Below, one piece after another: positions 17,791-25,759 of a stretch of 64,000 nucleotides of DNA. The DNA is from JALYXS01 sp051003795 (GTDB lineage Bacteria > Acidobacteriota > Terriglobia > Bryobacterales > Bryobacteraceae): NCBI GenBank assembly GCA_051003795.1, contig JBPCKZ010000192.1, positions 31,737 to 95,736 of the forward strand, in the 5' to 3' direction. The notes under the pieces are model-generated. The model ran no database searches, was not told the origin of the DNA, and was given only the letters and a program-made list of their open reading frames with translations. The translations under genes were made by a program, and so were the position numbers. How positions within the stretch are numbered: position 1 is the first letter of the stretch; each line of letters begins with the position of its first letter.

Positions 17791-18243
17791 ATGAAACGAA
17801 CGTTAAATCGAACTTTCGCGCTTGCCGGGATCGCGGCCGTGTCGGCCTGGGCCGGGGCGTTGATCCTCGAAGTCGGCAATCCCGACGCAAATCCCGAGGC
17901 GAAAAGCCTGAACGCGGTGATTGTGGCGCGGGTAACCGCATGCCACGATCCCGCGAAATCGACGGTAACGGCTAGCTTTGTCCAAATCGGCAAGGGCGAA
18001 CTTCAGCGAACGCAATTGAAAGTGCTGCCGCTCAAAGAGGCCGGCACATTTGCCGTGGTCGGCGCGGTTCCGCGGGGCAGTGTGATCGATCTCGCGGTCA
18101 CCAACCCTGAATACCGGAACTATCAACCACGGGTGCTGATCCGCGGCAATGGGCGTGGCGTGGAATGGGCCGGCGTCCGGCGCTTCTTCGGCACTCCGCC
18201 AACTGATACGGATATCAAGTCCGTCTTAGGAGCGGTAGACTAA
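17791..18243 (+). CDS. Hypothetical exported protein upstream of ECF sigma factor
   Basis: 150 residues from ATG 17791, with AGGAG seven bases upstream; the longer open frame is unsupported. The N-terminus (MKRTLNRTFALAGIAAVSAWAGA) is a signal peptide. The mature part is beta-rich (AVIVARVTACHDPAKSTVTASFV, GSVIDLAVTNPEYRNYQPRVL), with a single Cys and no recognised motif. The ECF sigma gene starts 8 bases after its stop, so it is probably part of that signalling operon. Family not recognised. Confidence 0.7.
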   Translation: MKRTLNRTFALAGIAAVSAWAGALILEVGNPDANPEAKSLNAVIVARVTACHDPAKSTVTASFVQIGKGELQRTQLKVLPLKEAGTFAVVGAVPRGSVIDLAVTNPEYRNYQPRVLIRGNGRGVEWAGVRRFFGTPPTDTDIKSVLGAVD

Positions 18244-18251
18244 CAACGGCC

Positions 18252-18791
18252 GTGCCCGCCTCGACCGTGCTCGAATCGCAAGCCGCCGATACCGCTCTGG
18301 TCCGTTCAGCCAGGGCAGGCGATCGCGCGGCTTTTGGTGAGCTTTATGAGCGGTACAGGCGCATGGTGCACGGCATCCTCTTGGCGCACGTGCCTTACAG
18401 CGAAGCGGAAGACCTGATGCAAACCGTGTTCGTGCGCGCGATGCAGCGCTTGCCGCACTTGCGTGAGCCGGAGGCTTTCGGCGCCTGGCTCGCGGCCATT
18501 ACGCGCAATCTGGCTTGCGACCACCATCGGAGAAGCAAGAATCCGATCGAGATAACCGAGATGAATTGCGGTCGCGCGCATGCAGATGAATCGGAAATGG
18601 CGCTGGATGCTGTTCGACGTCTGCCGGAAGCGTATCGCGAAACACTGATGCTACGGCTGGTGGAGGGGATGACCGGTCCCGAAATCGCCGCGCGAACCAA
18701 CTTAACGCCGGATTCGGTGAGAGTGAATCTGTGCCGGGGCATGAAACTGCTGCGCGCGCAATTGGGAGGCAAAACAGATCATGCCCGATGA
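18252..18791 (+). CDS. ECF-type RNA polymerase sigma factor
   Basis: 179 residues, starting at GTG. Region 2 is visible as FGELYERYRRMVHGILLAHV...EAEDLMQTVFVRAMQRL and the -10 recognition stretch AWLAAITRNLACDHHRR; region 4 as AVRRLPEAYRETLMLRLVEGMTGPEIAARTNLTPDSVRVNLCRGMKLLR with a helix-turn-helix. This two-domain build defines group IV (extracytoplasmic function) sigma factors. The stop overlaps the start of a single-pass membrane protein, as sigma and regulator genes often do. No zinc-finger (ZAS) anti-sigma motif is present nearby. Confidence 0.93.
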   Translation: MPASTVLESQAADTALVRSARAGDRAAFGELYERYRRMVHGILLAHVPYSEAEDLMQTVFVRAMQRLPHLREPEAFGAWLAAITRNLACDHHRRSKNPIEITEMNCGRAHADESEMALDAVRRLPEAYRETLMLRLVEGMTGPEIAARTNLTPDSVRVNLCRGMKLLRAQLGGKTDHAR

Positions 18792-19695
18792 GTATCTGTG
18801 GGACCGCAGCGGCGAACCAGACTCGGAAATCGCAAAGCTCGAAAAGTTGCTCGCGAGATATCGCTATTCGGCTCGGGCGAAACGGTTTATTCTCCGCCCC
18901 GCGGCCCTTCTCGCGATCGCGGCCGGCGTCGTGCTAATCGCATCGGTAATATTTTGGCTGGTTCGCAGGCCCGCATCGGACTGGCGGATGGCTGGTAAGC
19001 CAGTGGGGGTCGGACAAACAGTCGAAACAAGAAACGAGAGCGCCAAACTCGAATCTCAGTTTGTTGGGGAATTGAGACTCGACCCGAACTCGCGCCTGCA
19101 AGTTCGGGCATCGAGGGGCGGAACGCAGCAACTCGCGTTACAGCGCGGCACGATGCACGCGCTCATCTGGGCGCCTCCGTCGCGCTTCGTGGTGGACACT
19201 CCGTCGGCAAGAACTATCGACCTCGGATGTTCCTACACCTTGAGCGTGCTCGACGACGATTCGGGAATGCTCACAGTTCAAACAGGATGGGTGGCATTCC
19301 AGGCCGGCTCGATTGAATCGTTTATCCCGGCCGGCGCCGCCTGCCGGACGCGACCACATTTTGGCCCCGGATTACCCTACTTCGAAGACGCTACAAGCAC
19401 GTTTCGCGAGGCGGTCGCGAAATTCGATGCGAGCGGCGGACGCGAAGGCCTGGAGGCCATTGTCGCCAACGCCCGCAAGCGCGACGCGCTAACGTTATGG
19501 CACTTGGTTATTCGCACGTCGGGCACGGACCGCAGTCTGGCGGTAAAACGATTCGCCCGTCTCGTTCCGGGAGTAAATACCTCAGGGCTCGATTCCGGGA
19601 TTGGTACCGCAATCGATCAGGCATGGGACCTGCTTGGGCTTGGCGCCACGGACTGGTGGCGTACCTGGAAGCACGACTGGCCCCGGCAACCGTAA
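18781..19695 (+). CDS. FecR-like single-pass membrane protein (putative sigma regulator)
   Basis: 304 residues, overlapping the sigma gene by 11 bases. A short cytoplasmic tail (1-36, with EIAKLEKLLARYRY) precedes one transmembrane helix (about 39-62, LRPAALLAIAAGVVLIASVIFWLV). The outside part contains a FecR-type beta domain (~75-190: LRLDPNSRLQV, QRGTMHALIWAPPSRFVVDTPSARTIDLGCSYTLSV) and a C-terminal helical region. FecR proteins transmit an envelope signal to a partner ECF sigma. The cytoplasmic tail lacks the classical anti-sigma Cys/His cluster, so the mechanism of sigma control is open. Confidence 0.82.
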   Translation: MPDEYLWDRSGEPDSEIAKLEKLLARYRYSARAKRFILRPAALLAIAAGVVLIASVIFWLVRRPASDWRMAGKPVGVGQTVETRNESAKLESQFVGELRLDPNSRLQVRASRGGTQQLALQRGTMHALIWAPPSRFVVDTPSARTIDLGCSYTLSVLDDDSGMLTVQTGWVAFQAGSIESFIPAGAACRTRPHFGPGLPYFEDATSTFREAVAKFDASGGREGLEAIVANARKRDALTLWHLVIRTSGTDRSLAVKRFARLVPGVNTSGLDSGIGTAIDQAWDLLGLGATDWWRTWKHDWPRQP

Positions 19696-19764
19696 TACCC
19701 TACAAATCCAATCGAATCCGGTTGCAATCGGTCACCTTGCTATATTAGGCTAATAGTGTAGCGT

Positions 19765-19782
19765 AATGACCGGTTAGTCATT
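19765..19782. promoter_or_regulatory. TetR operator-like palindrome before the efflux operon
   Basis: A perfect inverted repeat AATGAC-N6-GTCATT, whose centre TGACCGGTTAGTCA resembles known TetR-family operators. It lies 10-27 bases upstream of the TetR start codon, overlapping the likely leader or ribosome-binding region, and about 20 bases after an extended -10-like TGCTATATT (19738-19746). The position fits autorepression of the tetR-tolC-hlyD-mfs operon. Confidence 0.6.
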
Positions 19783-19792
19783 GCGTTGTACC

Positions 19793-20407
19793 ATGGCATC
19801 CCAAAGCAAGACAAAACAAGAGATCGTCACCGAGTTCCGCTCGGCGGAGATTCTTGAAGCGGCCCGCCGGGTGTTCGCGGAAAAGGGTTTCAACGCGGCC
19901 ACCGTCGACGACGTCGCCGATGCCGCGAGGGTTGCCAAAGGAACTCTCTACCTCTATTTTAAATCCAAGCGGGACATCTATCTGGCGGCTCTGAAGCAGG
20001 GCATTGAAGCGATCAACGAGGAAACGCATCGGAGGGTCGAAGAAGAGCGGACAATCCAGGACAAACTGCGGACGTTTATCGATACGCGCGTGCGCTACTT
20101 CGAAGAGAATGGCGATTTTTTCAAGATCTACCATTCGGAATTCAGCAACATCCTGCTTTGCCCCACCCAAGTGCCGGAAGATTTCCGCGATCTATATCTG
20201 CAACAGGTGAAGGCGCTCGAAAAAATTCTACGAAATGCGGCCAAGCACGGGAAAATACGGAATCTCCCGGTGAATTCGCTGGCTCTAACGATTTACGACA
20301 TGACTCGCGCGCTGATCGTTCAGCGCCTGCTTGGCGGGAGGAACACGGGAATGGATGAGGATGTGGAGTTCCTTTTCGACCTGATCTGGAAGGGTATGGG
20401 CAAGTGA
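19793..20407 (+). CDS. TetR/AcrR-family repressor of efflux operon
   Basis: 204 residues from ATG 19793 (an upstream TTG adds only four residues). N-terminal DNA-binding domain: ILEAARRVFAEKGFNAATVDDVADAARVAKGTLYLYFKSKRDIYLAAL, the classic TetR helix-turn-helix with the recognition helix at 'KGTLYLYF'. The C-terminal ligand-binding and dimer region has a conserved 'FEENGDFFKIYHSEF' stretch common in regulators of RND/HlyD pumps. It overlaps the TolC start (GTGA) and very likely represses its own operon in the absence of a toxic ligand. Confidence 0.93.
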   Translation: MASQSKTKQEIVTEFRSAEILEAARRVFAEKGFNAATVDDVADAARVAKGTLYLYFKSKRDIYLAALKQGIEAINEETHRRVEEERTIQDKLRTFIDTRVRYFEENGDFFKIYHSEFSNILLCPTQVPEDFRDLYLQQVKALEKILRNAAKHGKIRNLPVNSLALTIYDMTRALIVQRLLGGRNTGMDEDVEFLFDLIWKGMGK

Positions 20408-21807
20408 AACAGCTAATTGCGACCGCGATGGCAGCGACGGCGATCGGCCTTGGGCAGCAAGCGCAAACGCCCGAAATACCGCGGATTCGCCTGGACCAGA
20501 ATTACGAAGGCGCGGTGATCTCCGGCAAAGCCGTTCCAGGCGAGTTGCCGCTCTCGCTTGCGGACGCCATCGCGCGCGGGCTCAAGAATAATTTAGGCAG
20601 CCTGTTGAGCAATCAGGATACGCGTTCGGCGCAGGCGGCCAAGTGGCGCGCCCTGAGCAATCTGCTGCCGAATCTCACGACGCGAACGTCCGCCACGGAG
20701 CAGCAGGTTAATCTCGCAGCGTTTGGATTTTCCGGTTTTCCGGGAATACCGGCGGTTGTGGGGCCGTTCAGCATTTACGACGCGCGCGCGTTCCTGTCCC
20801 AGCCAGTGATCGATTTCACCGCGGTCAACAACTCGCGCGCCGGCAGCCAGAACATCAAAGCGGCCAATTTCTCTTATCAAAATGCGCGCGACACGGTGGT
20901 TCTGGCCGTGGCGAACCTGTATCTGCAGGCGATCGCGGGCGAGAGCCGCATAACTTCGGCCCAAGCCCAGGTGAACACCGCCGATGCGCTGTATAAGCAA
21001 GCGGTGGATTTCAAGAACGCGGGAATCGTACCGGCGATTGAAGTGCTGCGATCGCAAGTCGAGCTCCAGAGCCAGCAGCAGCGGCTGATCTTCTACCGCA
21101 ATGAATATGAGAAGCAGAAACTGGATCTGGCGCGCGCGATCGGCCTGCCGCCGGAGCAGGTCTTCCGGTTGAACGACGCTCTCCCGTACGCGCCGGCTCC
21201 GCCCGTTTCGCTCGACGAGGCACTGCAAAAGGCGTACGCATCGCGCGCGGATTATCAAAGCGCGGCGGCACGTGTACGAGCGGCGGAGCTCACCAAGAAA
21301 GCGGCGGAGCAGGAGCGCCTTCCATCGCTCGCGTTAAATGCCGATTACGGAACCATTGGGCAGCGCATCGACAGCACGCACGGTACTTTTTCTGTGGCGG
21401 GAACTTTGCGCATTCCGATTTTCCAAGGCGGCCGCGTGCGGGCCGACGTGTTGCAGGCGGACGCCGATCTCGAACGCGAACGGGCGCAGCTTGAAGAATT
21501 ACGCGGCCGCATCGATTTCGATCTTCGCAAGGCGTTTCTCGATGTCAAATCCACCAGCGATCGCATCCAGGTGGCGCGCACCGCATTGCAATTGGCCGAA
21601 CAACAGGTGTCGCAGGCTCGGGACCGGTTCGCGGCCGGAGTGGCGAGCAACATCGAAGTGGTCCAGGCGCAGGAAGCGCTGGCGTCCGCCGATGAGAATT
21701 CGATCGCCAGTCTTTATGCTTTCAACATCGCCAAAGCCCTGCTGGCGCGGAATCTAGGCGCGGTCGAGAAAAGCTTTCAGCAATTTCTATTGGGAGTGAA
21801 GCCGTAA
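20404..21807 (+). CDS. TolC-family outer-membrane efflux channel
   Basis: 467 residues starting at the GTG overlapping the tetR stop. It has a signal peptide (MKQLIATAMAATAIGLGQQAQ) and two OEP repeats of the trimeric beta-barrel/helical tunnel (about 55-245 and 260-450), with the usual LSLADAIARGLKNN in the first repeat and RAAELTKKAAEQERLPSLALNADYG in the second. It forms the outer-membrane exit of the tripartite pump encoded by the next two genes. The ~20 residues before the first repeat lack the lipobox found in some homologues. Confidence 0.92.
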   Translation: MKQLIATAMAATAIGLGQQAQTPEIPRIRLDQNYEGAVISGKAVPGELPLSLADAIARGLKNNLGSLLSNQDTRSAQAAKWRALSNLLPNLTTRTSATEQQVNLAAFGFSGFPGIPAVVGPFSIYDARAFLSQPVIDFTAVNNSRAGSQNIKAANFSYQNARDTVVLAVANLYLQAIAGESRITSAQAQVNTADALYKQAVDFKNAGIVPAIEVLRSQVELQSQQQRLIFYRNEYEKQKLDLARAIGLPPEQVFRLNDALPYAPAPPVSLDEALQKAYASRADYQSAAARVRAAELTKKAAEQERLPSLALNADYGTIGQRIDSTHGTFSVAGTLRIPIFQGGRVRADVLQADADLERERAQLEELRGRIDFDLRKAFLDVKSTSDRIQVARTALQLAEQQVSQARDRFAAGVASNIEVVQAQEALASADENSIASLYAFNIAKALLARNLGAVEKSFQQFLLGVKP

Positions 21808-21809
21808 TT

Positions 21810-23012
21810 ATGGGAAGCCGGAAATGGATATTGCTGGGTGTCGGTACGCTCATCCTTGCCGTGGGAGGGTTCCTGGTTTGGCTGCATTACCAAGGGCGCG
21901 AATCGACCGACGACGCGCAAATCGATGGGCACATCGACCCGATCAGCGCGAAGCTGGGCGGAACGGTAATCGCGGTCAATGTGGACGATAACCAAGTCGT
22001 GAAGGAAGGCGACGTTCTGGTCCAGATCGATCCGCGCGACTACAATGTGGCCCTCGAGCGGGCGCGGGCGGACGTCGCGCAAGCCGAAGCGATGCTCCAG
22101 GCGAGCCGGTCCGACGTTCCGATTACGCGCACGAACACCGCCGGTCAGCTTTCGAGCGCGAACGCCGGAGTGCAAGAGGCGCGCGCAACCGTGATCTCAT
22201 CGGAATCGGAAATTTCGGCGGCGCGCGCGCGCTTGACCACGGCGCGGGCTCGCGTTCGCGAGGCGGAAGCGAATTATCAAAAAGCGGCCAAGGATTTGGA
22301 TCGCCTGAAGCCGCTGGTGGCGAAAGAGGAGATCTCGCGGCAGCAGTATGATGCCGCCGTCGCCGCCGCGGAAGCGCTTCGCGCCTCGGTCGATTCGGCG
22401 CGATCCGCGGTAAGCGAGGCCGAGCAGGATATTCGCACGGCCCAAAGTAATGTTCAGCGGGATCGGGCCAAGGTGTCGCAGGCGCAAGCGACGGAGGAAT
22501 CGGCGCGCACCGCCCCGCAGCAGGTTGCGGCGACGCGGGCGCGGGAGCAATCCGCGGCGGCAAAAGTTCAGGAGGCGAAATCCGCGCTGGAGCAGGCGCA
22601 ATTGAATCTTCAATACACCACCGTTAAAGCGCCCGCCGGCGGCGTGATCAGCCGGAAGTCCGTTGAAGTTGGCCAGATTGTGCAGGCCGGCCAGCCACTG
22701 TTTGCCGTCGTGCCGTCGAGCGATATTTGGGTGACGGCGGATTTCAAGGAAACGCAGTTGAAGGATATGCGCGTGGATCAGCGCGCGGAGATCTCCGTCG
22801 ACGCCTACGGACGCAAGTATAAAGGCCATGTCGATAGCATCGCCGCCGTGACTGGCGCGAAGACCAGCTTGCTCCCGCCCGAGAACGCCACCGGCAACTA
22901 CGTGAAAGTAGTGCAGCGCGTGCCGGTGAAGATCGTTCTCGAGAAGGACGAAGATTCGGACCATCGACTGCGGCCCGGCCTTTCCGTCAATTGCACCGTA
23001 TTCACGAAATAA
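21810..23012 (+). CDS. HlyD/EmrA-type periplasmic efflux adaptor
   Basis: 400 residues. One N-terminal membrane helix (about 6-25), a biotinyl-lipoyl-like half motif (ISAKLGGTVIAVNVDDNQVVKEGDVLVQID, ~50-75), a long Ala-rich coiled-coil hairpin (~80-265) and the returning lipoyl half (TTVKAPAGGVISRKSVEVGQIVQAGQPLFAVV). This is the EmrA type that bridges an MFS pump to TolC. It starts two bases after the TolC stop and ends directly at the MFS ATG. Confidence 0.93.
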   Translation: MGSRKWILLGVGTLILAVGGFLVWLHYQGRESTDDAQIDGHIDPISAKLGGTVIAVNVDDNQVVKEGDVLVQIDPRDYNVALERARADVAQAEAMLQASRSDVPITRTNTAGQLSSANAGVQEARATVISSESEISAARARLTTARARVREAEANYQKAAKDLDRLKPLVAKEEISRQQYDAAVAAAEALRASVDSARSAVSEAEQDIRTAQSNVQRDRAKVSQAQATEESARTAPQQVAATRAREQSAAAKVQEAKSALEQAQLNLQYTTVKAPAGGVISRKSVEVGQIVQAGQPLFAVVPSSDIWVTADFKETQLKDMRVDQRAEISVDAYGRKYKGHVDSIAAVTGAKTSLLPPENATGNYVKVVQRVPVKIVLEKDEDSDHRLRPGLSVNCTVFTK

Positions 23013-24584
23013 ATGGCCCTCGAAAGCGCAGTCGGTCACGACTTTAAGCACGTCAATCCGTGGCTCATCACCATCTCCGTAATGCTCAGCACCTTCATGG
23101 AAGTGCTGGATACGACCGTGGTGAACGTCTCCCTTCCGCACATTGCGGGCAGCTTATCGGCCACGGTTGACGAAGCCACATGGGTGCTGACTTCCTATCT
23201 AGTCGCGAATGCGATAATTCTGCCGATCACCGGATGGCTCGCTAACTATTTCGGCCGGAAAAATCTGTTGATGCTGTCGGTTGTGAGCTTCACCGCGGCG
23301 TCCTTTCTTTGCGGGCTCGCTCCGAATTTACCGCTGCTCATTATTTTCCGGCTCCTGCAAGGCGCGGCGGGGGGGTGCTTGCAGCCGCTCTCGCAGGCCG
23401 TGCTGCTCGAGGCGTTTCCTCCCGCGGAACGAGGCAAAGCAATGGGATTTTGGGGCCTGGGAATTGTAGTCGCGCCCATCCTAGGGCCGGTCTTGGGGGG
23501 CTGGCTTACCGACAGCTACAGTTGGCGCTGGGTTTTCTACATCAACATCCCGATCGGCATTCTTTCGATCATGATGACGAAAGCGTTCATCTTCGATCCG
23601 CCCTACATCAAACGGGGATCTTCGAGAGTCGATTATTGGGGCATTGGGATGCTCGCGGTGGGGATCGGGGCCTTGCAGGTCGTTTTGGATAAAGGCCAGG
23701 AAGAGGATTGGTTCGCGTCGCACATGATCCAGATTCTCGTGTTCCTGACGATCGCCGGAATCATCGCGTTCATCGTGCGCGAGATAATGACTTCCGATCC
23801 CGTCGTCCAACTCCACATCTTCGAATTCCGGAGCTACAGCACGGGCGTTTTCCTGATGACGGTGGTCGGGTTCGTGTTGTACGGCAGCCTGGTGCTGCTG
23901 CCCGTCCTGATGCAGACGCTGCTCGGATATCCGTCGCTACAGGCCGGAATTGCGCTTGCCCCGCGGGGTATCGGCTCGTTCATCGCGATGCCGATCGTGG
24001 GCGCGATCATGTCGAAATTCGATCCGCGCAAGCTGCTCGCGTTGGGACTTATCGGAGGAGCGGTGACGCTGTTTCAACTCTCGCGCCTCAACCTCGACGC
24101 CGGATATTGGGACTTTTTCTGGCCCCAGTTTTTCCAGGGGATCTCGCTGGGATTGCTGTTCGTTCCGCTGACCACGATCGCGATGGACCCGATCCCGAAA
24201 GAGACGATGGGCAACGCCACCAGCATGTTCAACCTGATGCGAAACATCGGCGGCAGCATTGGAATCGCCAGCGCGACGACCATTCTGGCGCGGCGCAATC
24301 AATCGAATACCAGTGTTGTCGGATCGCATGTGGACATCTACAATCCGCAAGCGACAGCGATGATCGACAGCATGCGTTCGGGATTCATGGCGCGCGGCTC
24401 CGACTTTACGACCGCGACCCACCAGGCCTACGATGCGGTCTTCGGGATGGTGCAGCGGCAGGCCGCGATGATCTCGTTTAACGAGGTATTCTTTCTATTC
24501 GGCGGGATCTTCGCCCTTATGCTGCCGCTGTTGTTTATCATGAAGCGGCCGGCGAAGGCGGGAGGCGGCATGCCGGTGCATTAG
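23013..24584 (+). CDS. DHA2-family MFS multidrug transporter (EmrB-like)
   Basis: 523 residues and 14 predicted transmembrane helices, full length for proton-driven DHA2 pumps. Motif D1 and helix 1 'FMEVLDTTVVNVSLPHIAGSLSA', motif A 'GWLANYFGRKNLLM' in loop 2-3, and motif C 'GLGIVVAPILGPVLGGWL' in helix 5 define the drug/H+ antiporter group. With the TolC and HlyD partners it makes an EmrAB-TolC-type exporter spanning both membranes. The operon is controlled by the adjacent TetR regulator. The substrate range cannot be told from sequence. Confidence 0.93.
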   Translation: MALESAVGHDFKHVNPWLITISVMLSTFMEVLDTTVVNVSLPHIAGSLSATVDEATWVLTSYLVANAIILPITGWLANYFGRKNLLMLSVVSFTAASFLCGLAPNLPLLIIFRLLQGAAGGCLQPLSQAVLLEAFPPAERGKAMGFWGLGIVVAPILGPVLGGWLTDSYSWRWVFYINIPIGILSIMMTKAFIFDPPYIKRGSSRVDYWGIGMLAVGIGALQVVLDKGQEEDWFASHMIQILVFLTIAGIIAFIVREIMTSDPVVQLHIFEFRSYSTGVFLMTVVGFVLYGSLVLLPVLMQTLLGYPSLQAGIALAPRGIGSFIAMPIVGAIMSKFDPRKLLALGLIGGAVTLFQLSRLNLDAGYWDFFWPQFFQGISLGLLFVPLTTIAMDPIPKETMGNATSMFNLMRNIGGSIGIASATTILARRNQSNTSVVGSHVDIYNPQATAMIDSMRSGFMARGSDFTTATHQAYDAVFGMVQRQAAMISFNEVFFLFGGIFALMLPLLFIMKRPAKAGGGMPVH

Positions 24585-24597
24585 CCCCCTTTCGAAA

Positions 24598-25335
24598 CTA
24601 CATCGGCCCGGGGCCATGCTTCCGCATGTACACCTGGAATTTTTTCTTGGCTCGCTGCAGTTTCCACTGGCGGTATTGATCCCCCGCGTAATTCCAATCG
24701 AACGCGCGGAACTTCATCCGCAGATACACATAACCGAACAGCATGCCGCCAAGATGAGCGACATTGCTCACGCCGTTATTGCTGCCGAACGAACTCAAAA
24801 ACGCAATCGCGCCCAGAATCATCACGAAGTATTTCGCTTTGATCGGAAATAGGAAGCTGAACAGAATCGTGCGGTTCGGGTAGAGTAGGCCGAAGGCCAT
24901 CAACAATCCGTAAATCGCGCCCGACGCTCCAATAGTGCGCGTCCCCAGATTTCCGAGAAGGAGGTTGACGATCACATCGCAGATTCCCGCGCCTACTCCG
25001 CACAAAAAATAGTAGGTCAGAAAACGCTGCGTGCCCCACGTACGCTCCAGGTCCACGCCGAACATCCAGAGCGTAAGCATGTTGAACAGAATGTGCCCGA
25101 ATCCGAACGGATCGTGCAAAAACATGTAAGTGAAAATCTGCCAGATTGCGAAGTGTTCCACGACCGCGCGCGGGCTTAACGCGAAGAGCAGAAAGTACTG
25201 ACCGTACCCTGACCGGACGCCGAAATAATACAGCACAAATAGCGCGACGTTGGAAATGAGCAACCATTTCACGCCGACGGGGAAATAGCTCGAAAATTGC
25301 GAACCGGAAAACCGGGAACGGGTATCGTATCGCAT
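24598..25335 (-). CDS. Rhomboid-family intramembrane serine protease
   Basis: 245 residues with six membrane helices. The catalytic dyad is present: Ser138 in TIGASGAIYG and His194 in VAHLGGMLFGY. The HILFNMLTLWMFG segment (helix 2) with its Asn, and the WQIFTYMFLH loop, are family features. The enzyme cleaves transmembrane segments within the inner membrane. The Lys/Arg-rich C-terminal tail (WKLQRAKKKFQVYMRKHG) is cytoplasmic. It is convergent with the efflux operon and probably transcribed with the small membrane protein upstream of it on the same strand, though 34 bases separate them. Confidence 0.92.
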   Translation of the reverse strand: MRYDTRSRFSGSQFSSYFPVGVKWLLISNVALFVLYYFGVRSGYGQYFLLFALSPRAVVEHFAIWQIFTYMFLHDPFGFGHILFNMLTLWMFGVDLERTWGTQRFLTYYFLCGVGAGICDVIVNLLLGNLGTRTIGASGAIYGLLMAFGLLYPNRTILFSFLFPIKAKYFVMILGAIAFLSSFGSNNGVSNVAHLGGMLFGYVYLRMKFRAFDWNYAGDQYRQWKLQRAKKKFQVYMRKHGPGPM

Positions 25336-25369
25336 CCAAAACCTATCGACAGAATAACAGATGGATGTT

Positions 25370-25711
25370 TTACGACCGGACTACCACACGTTCCGGCGCG
25401 GACGGTTTGGAGGGCGGCTCCGGTTGCGGCGCGAGCACGTCGTAAATCCGGCCATAGGTCGTCAGTTTCCAGGAAAAGAATTGCAGAACCACAGCGGCGG
25501 CCAGCCATACATAGAGATGCGATAGCAACCCGTCCCGAATCGCGAACGGGCCGGCGAAGCCCAAATCCGAACCGAGACGCCACACTCCCAGGATGAAACA
25601 GGTAACGGATACCAGCGTTAGCAGGCTGGCGGCAAACAATGCCAGATGGCTATTTTTACCGGGCCGCCGATCAATCCTAGGACCCAGCTTTAAGCGGATC
25701 CTGACCAGCAT
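25370..25711 (-). CDS. Hypothetical small membrane protein
   Basis: 113 residues with two hydrophobic helices (LALFAASLLTLVSVTCFILGVW and SHLYVWLAAAVVLQFFSW), a basic N-terminus and a Pro-rich C-terminal tail (PQPEPPSKPSAPE). I recognise no family. Expression is plausible because it lies 34 bases upstream of the rhomboid gene and diverges from the oxidoreductase gene across a short region containing an inverted repeat. Confidence 0.6.
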   Translation of the reverse strand: MLVRIRLKLGPRIDRRPGKNSHLALFAASLLTLVSVTCFILGVWRLGSDLGFAGPFAIRDGLLSHLYVWLAAAVVLQFFSWKLTTYGRIYDVLAPQPEPPSKPSAPERVVVRS

Positions 25712-25719
25712 ACTGCTAT

Positions 25720-25746
25720 CACTTTACCAGTTTTTGCGATAAAGTG
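25720..25746. promoter_or_regulatory. Inverted repeat in divergent promoter region
   Basis: CACTTTA at 25720-25726 is matched by TAAAGTG at 25740-25746, with a 13-base spacer rich in T. It lies in the 48-base gap between the start of the small membrane protein gene (-) and the Gfo/Idh/MocA gene (+). The size and symmetry suit a dimeric regulator binding both promoters; a hairpin in either leader is an alternative. Confidence 0.4.
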
Positions 25747-25759
25747 GTCCTTCGATAAA

